Below are positions 17,473-27,826 of a stretch of 64,000 nucleotides of DNA, piece by piece. The DNA comes from Herbiconiux moechotypicola (GTDB lineage: Bacteria > Actinomycetota > Actinomycetes > Actinomycetales > Microbacteriaceae): contig NZ_JANLCN010000002.1 of assembly GCF_024979255.1 (NCBI RefSeq), positions 62,001 to 126,000 on the forward strand. Reading direction: 5' to 3'. A program made the translations under genes and the position numbers. A model generated the notes under the pieces. The model was not told the DNA's origin. It did not search any database and was given only the letters and a program-made list of their open reading frames with translations. Every line of letters starts with the position of its first letter. Position 1 is the stretch's first letter.

Positions 17473-20400
17473 ATGCGCATCAAGGCCAGCTTCGTCCGCC
17501 CCGGCGGCAGCACGAGTCAGCTCCAGATCACGGCCGACGCCACCGCGACCGTCGGCGACGTGGCGGCGGCGATCGCGCTGGCCGATCCCCAGCGGAGCAC
17601 TCCTGCACAGGCACCCGCGGCTGTCGGATCGTCCACAGATTCGGTCGCTCGCGCCGAGGCTCTGCCTGCAGGGCTCACGCTGAAGGTCACCGACATCAGT
17701 GGAGGCCAGCGCGTGATCGACCCCGCATCCGACCTGCTCGACTCGGGCGTGCGGTCCGGGGCCGTGCTCGAGCTGGCCACGCACAGCCCCGAGTTCGCGT
17801 CGCCCGGCGCGACCGGTCCTGCCGCGGCCACGCTGCGCGTGCTGAGCGGGCCGGATGCGGGGGCCGAGTTCGCGCTGCCGTTCGGCACCAGCTACATCGG
17901 CCGCGAGCGCGGCATCGACGTGCGGCTGAGCGACGGCCTGGTCTCGAAGCGGCACGCCAGGGTGACCGTCGGCGACCAGGTCGAGATCTCCGACCTCAAC
18001 TCGGCCAATGGTCTGCTCATGGGCGGCGAGCCGGTCGCCCGTGCCGCGCTGTCGTCGGCCGACGTGGTGGTGCTGGGCGACACGGCCGTGAGCGTGGTGC
18101 CCTTGCGCCGGCTCGGCGGCACCGCACCGTCCACTCCCGTGGTCGAGTTCAATCGGTCGCCGCGTGTGGTCGCGCGCTACCCCGGCGACGAGGTGCCCGC
18201 GCCGGTTCCTCCGAAGAAGCCGCAGCCGCTGCGGTTCCCCATCATCGCGCTCATCGCCCCGCTGCTCATGGGGCCGATCCTCTTCCTCGCCACCGGGTCG
18301 GCGCTCAGCCTCGTCTTCATCGCGCTGAGCCCGCTCATCATGATCGGCACCTGGGCCGACCACACGCTGCAGAGCAGGCGGCAGCTGCGCGACGCCATCG
18401 CGCAGTTCACCTCCTCTCTCGACGCCTTCGTCTCGTCGATGCACGAGCGGCAGCGGGTGCAGCGCGCCGTGCGGCTCACCGAGGCGCCCGCCGTCGGCGC
18501 GACCATCGACGCCGTGGAGCGCCTCGGGCCGCTGCTGTGGACGCACCGGCCCGAGCACCCCGCATTCCTCACGGCGAGGCTCGGTGTCGGCACGGCCCCG
18601 AGCCGCGACCGCATCCGGCTGCCGAACGACAACGACGCCCTGCCCGAGTACTGGGCGCAGGTCTCCGAGACGGCCGAGCGGTTCGAGCGCATCGACGGGG
18701 TGCCGATCGTCGTGGAGCTGCGGCGCGCGGGCGCGCTCGGGGTGGCCGGCGCCACCGCCGACCGCGCGGGCGTCGCCCGCGGGCTCGTGGTGCAGCTGGC
18801 GGCCCTGCACTCCCCCGCCGAGCTGGTGCTCTGCGGTCTCGCCTCGCCGTCGTCGAGGTCGGAGTGGGAGTGGCTGGAATGGCTGCCGCACACCAGCTCG
18901 CCGCACAGCCCTCTCGACGGAGACCACCTCGCCGACAGCCCCGGCAGCGGGGCAGCCCTCCTGTCGCGGCTCGAGCACCTGATCGACGAGCGCGGCGCGG
19001 GTGCTCCCACCCTCCGCGGACCGCTCGGTGAGAAGGGCGCCGGCGAGAAGGAGGAGCTGCCCCGACCGCACGTGCCCACGGTGGTGGTCGTGGTCGAGAA
19101 CGACGCGCCGGTCGACCGCGGCCGGCTCACCCGGCTGGTCGAGCGTGGCGCCGACGCCGGCGTGCACGTGCTCTGGTCGGCACCCTCGATCGGCGACCTG
19201 CCCGCGGCGTGCCGCAGCTTCGTCAGCCTCGACCAGGGGGCTCCCGGCAGTGCCACCGCGGGCCAGGTGCGGCTGGGCGAGCACACCTTCCCGCTCGACT
19301 GCGAGACCGTCGACGACTCCACGGCCTCGCGGCTCGCCCGGCGCCTCGCCCCGGTGGTCGACGTGGGGGCCCCGGTCGACGACGAGTCCGATCTCCCCCG
19401 GTCGGTCTCCTACCTCGCCCTCACCGGGTCGGAGCTCGCCGATGTTCCCGAGGCCGTGATCGACCGGTGGCGGGAGAGCGGCTCGATCGCGGCCCGCGAC
19501 GGCGCTCCCCGCGTGCGCCGGGCGAAGGAGGGGTCGCTCAGGGCCCTGGTGGGCCACACGGGCACCGAGCCGTTCCATCTCGATCTGCGCGCCCAGGGCC
19601 CGCACGCCCTCGTCGGCGGCACGACGGGTGCGGGCAAGTCGGAGTTCCTGCAGTCGTGGGTGCTCGGGATGGCTGCGGCGCACAGCCCCGACCGCGCCAC
19701 CTTCCTCTTCGTCGACTACAAGGGCGGTGCCGCCTTCGCCGACTGCGTCGATCTGCCGCACACGGTAGGCCTGGTCACCGACCTCAGCCCCCACCTGGTG
19801 AGACGAGCGCTCACGAGCCTCCGTGCCGAGCTCCGCCACCGCGAGCACCTGCTCAACCGCAAGAAGGCGAAAGACCTGGTCTCGCTCGAGAAGACGGGAG
19901 ACCCCGACACGCCACCGAGCCTCATCATCGTCGTCGACGAGTTCGCCGCGCTCGTGCAGGAGGTTCCCGAGTTCGTCGACGGTGTCGTCGACGTCGCGCA
20001 GCGCGGGCGATCGCTCGGGCTCCACCTCGTGCTCGCCACCCAGCGGCCGGCTGGGGTCATCAAAGACAACCTGCGCGCCAACACCAACCTGCGCATCGCC
20101 CTGCGCATGGCCGACGCCGACGACTCCGCCGACATCCTGGGCGATCCGATGGCGGCCTACTTCGACCAGTCCGTGCCCGGCCGCGGCGCGGCGAAGACGG
20201 GTCCCGGCCGCATCGCCGCCTTCCAGACCGCCTACGCGGGCGGGCACACGAGCTCCGAGCCCGAACCCACGCGGGTCGATCTGGTCGAGTTCGGATTCGG
20301 CACCGGCGCCAGCTGGGAGCCGGCGCAGTCCGGCGTCGCGGAGGAGTCCGAACCCGGCCCCACCGACATCGCCCGGCTCGTGCGATCCATCGGCACGGCC

Positions 20401-21972
20401 GCCGAGCTCGCCCGGATCCCCGCACCCCGCCGCCCCTGGCTCGACGAACTCGCCTCCGTCTACGACCTCTCGCTGCTCCCGAACCCCCGCACCGACGAGC
20501 GGCTGCTGCTCGGTGTCATCGACGATCCGGCCCATCAGAGCCAGCCGACCGTGTTCTACGAGCCCGACCGCGACGGCAACATGGCCGTCTACGGCACCGG
20601 GGGCGCCGGCAAGAGCAGCACCCTGCGCACCCTCGCCGTCGCCGCCGCGATCACTCCGCGCGGCGGTCCGGTGCACGTCTACGGGCTCGAATTCGGCTCC
20701 AGCGGACTGAGCATGCTCGACGAGCTGCCGCACGTGGGTGCCGTCATCTCGGGCGACGACGAGGAGCGGGTCATCCGCCTGCTCCGCATGCTCCGCGACC
20801 TCGTCGACGACCGGTCGGCCCGGTACTCCGCGGTGCGCGCCGGCAGCATCGGCGACTACCGCCGTCTGGCCGGCAAACCCGACGAGGCGCGCATCCTGGT
20901 GCTCGTCGACGGAATCGGTGCGTTCCGCGAGCAGTACGAGTTCGGCGGGCACTCCGCCTGGTTCACCACGTTCTCGCAGATCGCCACCGACGGGCGGCAG
21001 GTCGGCGTGCACATCGTGATCGCCGGCGACCGGCCGAACTCGGTTCCCGCCTCGCTCGGGTCGACGGTGCAGAAGAAGCTCGTGCTGCGCATGGCGAGCG
21101 ATGACGACTACACCCTGATGGGCGCCCCGAAAGACACTCTCTCGGCCGTCTCGCCCCCCGGCCGCGGCGTGCAGGGCGGCGACGAGGTGCAGGTGGCGGT
21201 GCTGGGCGGCGACTCCAACGTCGCGGTGCAGGCACGCGAGATCGCCAAGCTCGCCGAGGCCATGACGAGGCAGGGGATTCCGCCGGCACCACCCGTGCTG
21301 ACGCTGTCCGAGTCCATCCCGCTCGGTTCCCTCCCGGCGACAGCGGCGGGCCGGCCCGTGGTCGGAGTGCGCGACGACGACCTCCAGCCGTTCGCGGTCG
21401 AGCCTCGGGGGGCTCTGCTCGTCGCCGGCACGCCCGGCAGCGGCCGGTCGACGGCGCTGGCCACGGTGGCCTCGGCGCTGCGTCGAGCGAATCCGGGCAT
21501 CCGCCTGGTGCACCTCTCACCGAGAGCTACCAGCCTCACCGCACTGCCGCTGTGGTCGCTGAGCCTCCACGACCCGGCGCAGATCGGGGCCTTCGCCGAC
21601 GACGTGGCCGCCCAGCTCGACGCGGGCACCCTGCGGCCCGAGCAGTTCGCGGTGTTCGTCGAGAACGTGGGAGACCTCAACGGTTCACCCGCCGAAGCCG
21701 ACGTCGACCGGCTGGTCAAGCGCGCGCTCCGCGACGACGTCTTCGTCGTGGGCGAGAGCGAGAGCTCCACCTGGTCGGCGGCGTGGACTCTCGCGGCACC
21801 CTTCAAGAACTCCAAACGGGGCCTGCTGCTGGTGCCGGGAGAGCTCGACGGCGACTCGCTTCTGGGCACCTCGCTCGGACGGTTCAAGCGGGCGGATCTC
21901 CCGGCTGGCCGGGGGTTCTTCGTGCAGGGGGGCCGGGTCTCGAAGGTGCAGGTGGCGCAGCATGAGGGATGA
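17473..21972 (+). CDS. EssC/EccC-type FtsK/SpoIIIE secretion ATPase with Ub-like and FHA domains
   Basis: This 1,499-residue protein is the motor of the type VII-like system. ATG 17473 lies five bases after the previous stop. Residues 1-95 look ubiquitin-like (YukD/EccD-like). Residues 118-215 are an FHA domain (YIGRE, SKRHARV, LNSANG), and two TM segments follow at about 250-295. Three ATPase modules come next. D1 has Walker A GGTTGAGKSE (Lys 722) and Walker B IIVVDEF (Asp 822, Glu 823). D2 has GTGGAGKSST (Lys 1047), but its Walker B reads LVLVDGIG without Glu. D3 has GTPGSGRST with Arg 1325 in place of Lys, and its Walker-B-like strand reads FAVFVEN. The layout resembles firmicute EssC more than mycobacterial split EccCa/EccCb. 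No EccB, EccD, EccE or mycosin gene is in the window. Confidence 0.93.
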   Translation: MRIKASFVRPGGSTSQLQITADATATVGDVAAAIALADPQRSTPAQAPAAVGSSTDSVARAEALPAGLTLKVTDISGGQRVIDPASDLLDSGVRSGAVLELATHSPEFASPGATGPAAATLRVLSGPDAGAEFALPFGTSYIGRERGIDVRLSDGLVSKRHARVTVGDQVEISDLNSANGLLMGGEPVARAALSSADVVVLGDTAVSVVPLRRLGGTAPSTPVVEFNRSPRVVARYPGDEVPAPVPPKKPQPLRFPIIALIAPLLMGPILFLATGSALSLVFIALSPLIMIGTWADHTLQSRRQLRDAIAQFTSSLDAFVSSMHERQRVQRAVRLTEAPAVGATIDAVERLGPLLWTHRPEHPAFLTARLGVGTAPSRDRIRLPNDNDALPEYWAQVSETAERFERIDGVPIVVELRRAGALGVAGATADRAGVARGLVVQLAALHSPAELVLCGLASPSSRSEWEWLEWLPHTSSPHSPLDGDHLADSPGSGAALLSRLEHLIDERGAGAPTLRGPLGEKGAGEKEELPRPHVPTVVVVVENDAPVDRGRLTRLVERGADAGVHVLWSAPSIGDLPAACRSFVSLDQGAPGSATAGQVRLGEHTFPLDCETVDDSTASRLARRLAPVVDVGAPVDDESDLPRSVSYLALTGSELADVPEAVIDRWRESGSIAARDGAPRVRRAKEGSLRALVGHTGTEPFHLDLRAQGPHALVGGTTGAGKSEFLQSWVLGMAAAHSPDRATFLFVDYKGGAAFADCVDLPHTVGLVTDLSPHLVRRALTSLRAELRHREHLLNRKKAKDLVSLEKTGDPDTPPSLIIVVDEFAALVQEVPEFVDGVVDVAQRGRSLGLHLVLATQRPAGVIKDNLRANTNLRIALRMADADDSADILGDPMAAYFDQSVPGRGAAKTGPGRIAAFQTAYAGGHTSSEPEPTRVDLVEFGFGTGASWEPAQSGVAEESEPGPTDIARLVRSIGTAAELARIPAPRRPWLDELASVYDLSLLPNPRTDERLLLGVIDDPAHQSQPTVFYEPDRDGNMAVYGTGGAGKSSTLRTLAVAAAITPRGGPVHVYGLEFGSSGLSMLDELPHVGAVISGDDEERVIRLLRMLRDLVDDRSARYSAVRAGSIGDYRRLAGKPDEARILVLVDGIGAFREQYEFGGHSAWFTTFSQIATDGRQVGVHIVIAGDRPNSVPASLGSTVQKKLVLRMASDDDYTLMGAPKDTLSAVSPPGRGVQGGDEVQVAVLGGDSNVAVQAREIAKLAEAMTRQGIPPAPPVLTLSESIPLGSLPATAAGRPVVGVRDDDLQPFAVEPRGALLVAGTPGSGRSTALATVASALRRANPGIRLVHLSPRATSLTALPLWSLSLHDPAQIGAFADDVAAQLDAGTLRPEQFAVFVENVGDLNGSPAEADVDRLVKRALRDDVFVVGESESSTWSAAWTLAAPFKNSKRGLLLVPGELDGDSLLGTSLGRFKRADLPAGRGFFVQGGRVSKVQVAQHEG

Positions 21973-21973
21973 A

Positions 21974-21989
21974 TGGGGAGTTCTCCCCA
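21974..21989. promoter_or_regulatory. Palindromic operator candidate, copy B
   Basis: TGGGGA-GTTC-TCCCCA differs from copy A (361-376) only in one base of the spacer. It begins one base after the ATPase stop codon and lies about 23 bases upstream of a -10-like TATGGT (22013-22018). It is well placed to control the WXG100 unit. The regulator is unknown. Confidence 0.6.
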
Positions 21990-22025
21990 TCGCCGTCTTC
22001 GACACCCGTCCGTATGGTCTTTCTC

Positions 22026-22072
22026 GTGGGAACGCCCCACAGGAAGTAGCGGGTCCGGAATTCCCGGCCCGC
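22026..22072 (+). other. Structured leader of the WXG100 unit
   Basis: A small hairpin, GTGGG (22026-22030) with CCCAC (22036-22040), is followed by a stronger one, GCGGG-t-CCGG (22049-22058) with CCGG-CCCGC (22064-22072). The second ends eight bases before the AAGGAGA ribosome binding site (22080-22086), so the site stays exposed. Likely a 5' UTR stabiliser; attenuation by readthrough from the ATPase gene is an alternative. Confidence 0.4.
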
Positions 22073-22091
22073 GGAGAGTAAGGAGAGAACA

Positions 22092-22358
22092 ATGGCCGTC
22101 TGGGGTCTCGATGTCGAACAGGTCCGCTCGCTCAGCAAGCAGCTGAACACGCAGTCGCAGCAGGTGCAGCAGATCCTCACCACCCTCACCAGCGCCCTCC
22201 AGAGCGTGCAGTGGACCGGTCCCGACGCGGAGAACTTCCGCAACGAGTGGAACACCACGCACACCGCCGCGCTCAAGCAGGTCATCACCGCTCTCGAAGA
22301 CGCCTCGCAGAAGGCCGCGAAGAACGCCAACGACCAGGAGGCCACCTCCAACGTCTGA
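22092..22358 (+). CDS. WXG100 (ESAT-6-like) secreted protein
   Basis: This is an 88-residue helical-hairpin protein. The WXG turn is Trp 41-Thr-Gly 43 (QWTGPDA), flanked by two amphipathic helices, which is the length and arrangement of ESAT-6/CFP-10-type T7SS substrates. The start ATG has a strong AAGGAGA site and its own promoter region, suggesting high expression. No signal peptide or TM is present, as expected for substrates exported by the FtsK/SpoIIIE ATPase. The C-terminal tail ends in NDQEATSNV and lacks an obvious YxxxD/E motif. It may pair with the WXG100 domain of the next protein. Confidence 0.93.
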   Translation: MAVWGLDVEQVRSLSKQLNTQSQQVQQILTTLTSALQSVQWTGPDAENFRNEWNTTHTAALKQVITALEDASQKAAKNANDQEATSNV

Positions 22359-22430
22359 TCGGTCACCTCGACCGATCGCGTGTTCGCCTCACCACTCGCC
22401 CCATCCGCCCCGCACGTCTGAGAGGAAGCC

Positions 22431-23528
22431 ATGACCGGAGGTTTCTACGGCGCCGACGTCGCCGAACTGCGCCGCCTGGCGAAGCAGTTCGAGTCGGCCG
22501 CCGACCGGCTCACCACGGTCGGCACCACGCTCACCACGAGCGTGAACCACACTCAGGCGTGGCAGGGGCCGGATGCGGTGGAGTTCCGCTCCGAGTGGAA
22601 CTCCACCTACGCCTCGCAGCTGAAGGCCGCGGCGCAGGCTCTTCGCACGGGCGGCGGCGACCTGGTGCGCAACGCCGACGAGCAAGACCGCGCGTCGACC
22701 GACGCCGGTGCATTCGGTGGCGGGTCGGGCGGACTTCCCGGCATCCCGGGCCTCCCCGGGGTGCCGGGTGCACCGGGCGTGCCGGGTGGCGGCAGCACCG
22801 GTGGCGGCTCGGCGGGCGGCGGCGCAGGTGGCGGCGGCGGGGGCGGCTTAGGCGATTTCGCCACAGGCACCGGCTCCGGCGACCTCTACGGCGGCGAGGG
22901 CTACGCGAACGCCGACAGCACCTACGGGCCCGGAGGCGAGGTCGATCACCGCGCCTCTGCGGGCTGGCAGTGGGGAGCGGGCGCCGAGGCGTCGGGCGAG
23001 TTCCAGTCCGGCCACGTCTCGGGTGAAGGATCGGCCGACGCCTTCGCGGGAGTGGAAGGTCTCGCCGAGGCCGGCGCCGGGGTCGACGCCAACGGCAACT
23101 ACGTCGCCGATGCGTCGGCCGAGGCACTGGTCGGTGCCGAGGCGAATGCCGAGGGGTCGATCGACACGGGCATCGGCAGCGTGGCGGGCGAAGCCCACGC
23201 GATGGCCGGCGCTGAGGTCGACGCCGAGGTCGGCGGCACCATCGGCCCGAACGGCGTCGGGGTGAACGCCGGTGTCGATGCCTTCGCCGGCGCCCGCGCC
23301 GGAGGCGACGTCGATCTCTCCGTGGGAGGTGTCGGTGCCGGGATCGGCGGCGAGGTCTGGGCCGGAGTCGGCGCCAAGGCCGAGGCCGACGTGCAGCTCA
23401 CCTACGAGGAGATCAGCTTCTCGATCGACGCCGGTGTGGCACTCGGTGTCGGAGGCAGCGTCTCGATGGACTTCTCCCTGAGCCCCAAGCAGTTCGTCGA
23501 GGGCCTGGAGTCGGTCTGGCCGTTCTGA
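22431..23528 (+). CDS. WXG100 domain fused to collagen-like linker and Ala/Gly-rich repeat domain
   Basis: The protein has 365 residues; ATG 22431 has GAGAGGAA just upstream. Residues 1-95 form a WXG100 domain with Trp 44-Gln-Gly 46. Residues 101-120 are a collagen-like run of GxP triplets, followed by a polyglycine stretch to about 142. Residues 143-365 contain repeats rich in Ala, Gly, Val and acidic residues (patterns such as AGAEVDAEVGG and GVGAKAEADVQL) and end in LESVWPF. No catalytic signature is visible. As the only WXG100 protein here with a large C-terminal domain, it is the best candidate for a secreted effector or surface structure of this system. A structural pilus-like or pore-forming function is possible, but neither is demonstrated. 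Confidence 0.85.
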   Translation: MTGGFYGADVAELRRLAKQFESAADRLTTVGTTLTTSVNHTQAWQGPDAVEFRSEWNSTYASQLKAAAQALRTGGGDLVRNADEQDRASTDAGAFGGGSGGLPGIPGLPGVPGAPGVPGGGSTGGGSAGGGAGGGGGGGLGDFATGTGSGDLYGGEGYANADSTYGPGGEVDHRASAGWQWGAGAEASGEFQSGHVSGEGSADAFAGVEGLAEAGAGVDANGNYVADASAEALVGAEANAEGSIDTGIGSVAGEAHAMAGAEVDAEVGGTIGPNGVGVNAGVDAFAGARAGGDVDLSVGGVGAGIGGEVWAGVGAKAEADVQLTYEEISFSIDAGVALGVGGSVSMDFSLSPKQFVEGLESVWPF

Positions 23529-23574
23529 CGCACCCTCCCCTCCACCTGACCCTCTCCGTGCAGAAAGGCACATC

Positions 23575-24066
23575 ATGACCCACACGATCTCCTTCCCGAG
23601 CGAGGCCGCTCCGGCGTTCCCCTCCCTCTCCCTCTCGGTCCCCGATGACTGGAAGCCGCTCGCCGTGTCGGGCGCCGTGCTGGCGGCGGGCAAATCGGTG
23701 GAGCAGGGCCAGTTCCGACCGAACGTGGTCGTGGCCGTCTCCCGCTTCGCTCCCGGCTATGCCCTCGCCACCGCCGTCGAGGGCGTCATCAAGCGTGTCG
23801 AGGCGATCGAGGGCGTGGCCGAACTGGGGCGCGACGAGCTCGACGTGCTCGGACAGCCCGGCTACCGGATCGAGTTCAGCTATCCCGATCCTCGCGTCGG
23901 GCTGCTCATGCAGGCGGTGCGGATCGCCGTGATCGATCACGGCACCGCCGTCGACCTCGTGCAGATCACCGCCACGGCCTCGGGGCCCCAAGCGCAGGAG
24001 TACTGGGGCGAGCTCCGCGAGGTGCAGGCGAGCGCATCGCTCGGCGGGGCTACCGGGGCGGCCTGA
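23575..24066 (+). CDS. LpqN/DcrB-like protein without signal peptide
   Basis: The protein has 163 residues; ATG 23575 is preceded by GAAAGG. The pattern (SVPDDWKPL, FRPNVVVAVSRF, LGQPGYRIEFSYPD, VDLVQITATA) resembles the LpqN/DcrB-type fold, whose mycobacterial members are lipoproteins, but no export signal is seen. It lies directly after the WXG100 fusion, so it may be a cytoplasmic chaperone for a secreted partner, in the way EspG-like chaperones serve ESX substrates. This is inference; the family assignment is tentative. Confidence 0.65.
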   Translation: MTHTISFPSEAAPAFPSLSLSVPDDWKPLAVSGAVLAAGKSVEQGQFRPNVVVAVSRFAPGYALATAVEGVIKRVEAIEGVAELGRDELDVLGQPGYRIEFSYPDPRVGLLMQAVRIAVIDHGTAVDLVQITATASGPQAQEYWGELREVQASASLGGATGAA

Positions 24067-24070
24067 GCCT

Positions 24071-24565
24071 GTGACCGCCACGTTCGACCAGGTTCAGGCG
24101 AGCATCCTCGCACTCAACGGCCCCGAGCGTCCCTTCGTCTACGAGGCCACCCCCACCGGGGTCGTGGGGCGCTGGAACTACGCCGACCAGAAATGGGCCG
24201 CCCTCCTCGGCGCGGGCTCGGTCGACGCCGACTACGTACTCGAGGTCGTGCTCGACGAGACCGAGTCCACCTTCGCGTTCGAGGAGGCCGAGGTCGTGGA
24301 GGAGACCGGCCTCACGGCCGGAGGCGACGGCATCGGCTTCTCCTACGAGCGCTCGACGTTCAAGGGCCACAAGAAGTCGTACAAGTTCGACCTGGGCGCG
24401 GCCATCCTCGCCAAGGTCACCGACCGGCAGGGCGACCACGTCGGCCAGAGCTACGGCTACCGCTTCGACACCGACGAGATCAAAGACCCGCTCCTGCGAG
24501 TGTTCGACGAGGCCGGCTGGGAGCCCCGGCGCAAGGGCCTGTTCTCGCGTCTCTTCGGCGGCTGA
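24071..24565 (+). CDS. Conserved hypothetical protein of the secretion locus
   Basis: The protein has 164 residues and starts at GTG 24071, four bases after the previous stop, so it is probably translationally linked to it. It has an N-terminal helix, a beta-rich middle (VVGRWNYADQKWAALLG, YVLEVVLDE, TFKGHKKSYKFDLG) and a basic C-terminus (RRKGLFSRLFGG). No TM segment, signal peptide or catalytic motif is visible. I do not recognise the family. Its position as the last gene of the WXG100 unit suggests a role in substrate handling. Confidence 0.7.
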   Translation: MTATFDQVQASILALNGPERPFVYEATPTGVVGRWNYADQKWAALLGAGSVDADYVLEVVLDETESTFAFEEAEVVEETGLTAGGDGIGFSYERSTFKGHKKSYKFDLGAAILAKVTDRQGDHVGQSYGYRFDTDEIKDPLLRVFDEAGWEPRRKGLFSRLFGG

Positions 24566-24577
24566 GGGTGCCCTGCG

Positions 24578-26460
<1,883 letters not shown>

Positions 26461-26494
26461 GTTCACTCACGCAGGAATCGCGGAGCAGGCGCCG

Positions 26495-27826
26495 TCAGAA
26501 GTCGCGGAGGTTGCCGCGCAGACCGCCGGCACCGTAGCTGCGGCGGAGCACGCCGCGGCGGCGCAGCTCGGGCACGAGCTCGTCGAGCATGCGGTGCACG
26601 GTCACGGGGTGCAGGTCGCCCGAGAAGATGAAGCCGTCGTTGTCGGCCTCCTCGCCGATCTCCTCGATGAAGTCGGCGATCTCGCCCGCCGTGCCCACGA
26701 AGCCGTCGCGCGTGGCGATCCGCCCGAGCCGCGCCTTGGCGGTGAGCAGCTCGCGCAGCGTGGCGTCGGCGAAGGAGTCGAACCCGCCGAGCAGCCCCTT
26801 GATCGACCCGCGCGAGACGTGATCGCCGAAGATCGCCGGGTCGACGGGCCGGTCGAGGTCGAGCGAGAGCAGGTCGGTCTCGAGGTCGCTCGACTGCCCC
26901 GCCGCCACCGACCGCAGCACGTCGTCATCCGGCGACGACGACGCCTCGACGAGCCGCCGCGCCTCCTCGGCGCTCGACACCACGATCGGCTTGAACACGA
27001 AGAGCACGTCGATGTCGGCCGGCGTACGCCCCGCAGCGGCCGCCGCCTCGTGCACTCGGGCTCGGTAGTCCCGGATGCTCGCCGCATCCAGCGATGCCAG
27101 CGCCAGCTGCACCTGCGAGTTCGCGCCCGCGAACCCGAGCCCGCGCGGCGATCCCCCCGGCGACACCACGATCGGGTCTCCCGCATCCCCCGCGCCCCCG
27201 AACGGCAGCGCGTTGAGCGGCCCGTCGAACGAGAACGCCGCCCCCCGGTGCTCGAACGCGTCGAGCCGCGACCCGTCGGCGAAGTGTCCGGTGGCCGCAT
27301 CCGCCACCAGCGCATCCTCACCCCAGCTCGCCCACAGCCGCTTCACCGCGGCGAGCCACTCCTCAGCGCGGTCGTAGGCTCCGTCGTGGTCGAGCGCGGG
27401 CACGCCGAAGTGCCGCGACGATCCCACATCCGTCACCACGTTGATGCCGAAGCGCGACCCGCTGAGGTGCTGCAGCGTCGCGAACTGCCGCGCCGCCTGA
27501 TAGGGCGAGTAGGCGAGCGGGTTCACCGTGGGGGCGATGCCGATGTGTGACGTGACGTCGAAGAGGTAGGGCGCGAGCAACAGCGGGTCGTGCTTCGGCC
27601 CGCCGTAGGCACTCCGGATGCGCAGGTCGAGCGTCTCGGCGTTGCCGAGCGAGAGGGCGTCTTCGATGATGACGAGGTCGAAGCCCGCCTGCTCGAGCGT
27701 GCGCACCGACTGCTGGTAGAGCTCGGGGCGGGTCCAGTCGTAGTCCCAGTCGAGGGAGGGGTGGCCCCACCCGTGCGGCCCGAAGCCGCGCGAGAGGAAC
27801 CAGCCGAAGTGCTGCAGCCGGCTCAC
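26495..27826 (-). CDS. LLM-class flavin-dependent monooxygenase (NtaA/SnaA/DszA type)
   Basis: The protein has 443 residues. The start is GTG at 27826-27824, overlapping the TGA of the upstream sulfhydrylase-like gene (GTGA). Family features include the N-terminal FGWFLSRGFGPHGW strand, EDALSLG, APTVNPLAYSPYQAARQFATLQHLSGSRF in which the conserved helix and Gly-Arg stretch sit, and GINVVTD. Members use FMNH2 supplied by a reductase to cleave C-S or C-N bonds in sulfonates, thioethers or chelators. Coupling to a MetY-type enzyme points to release of sulfur from an organic donor. No flavin reductase is adjacent; one is encoded at 52.1 kb, but with other neighbours. Confidence 0.88.
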   Translation of the reverse strand: MSRLQHFGWFLSRGFGPHGWGHPSLDWDYDWTRPELYQQSVRTLEQAGFDLVIIEDALSLGNAETLDLRIRSAYGGPKHDPLLLAPYLFDVTSHIGIAPTVNPLAYSPYQAARQFATLQHLSGSRFGINVVTDVGSSRHFGVPALDHDGAYDRAEEWLAAVKRLWASWGEDALVADAATGHFADGSRLDAFEHRGAAFSFDGPLNALPFGGAGDAGDPIVVSPGGSPRGLGFAGANSQVQLALASLDAASIRDYRARVHEAAAAAGRTPADIDVLFVFKPIVVSSAEEARRLVEASSSPDDDVLRSVAAGQSSDLETDLLSLDLDRPVDPAIFGDHVSRGSIKGLLGGFDSFADATLRELLTAKARLGRIATRDGFVGTAGEIADFIEEIGEEADNDGFIFSGDLHPVTVHRMLDELVPELRRRGVLRRSYGAGGLRGNLRDF

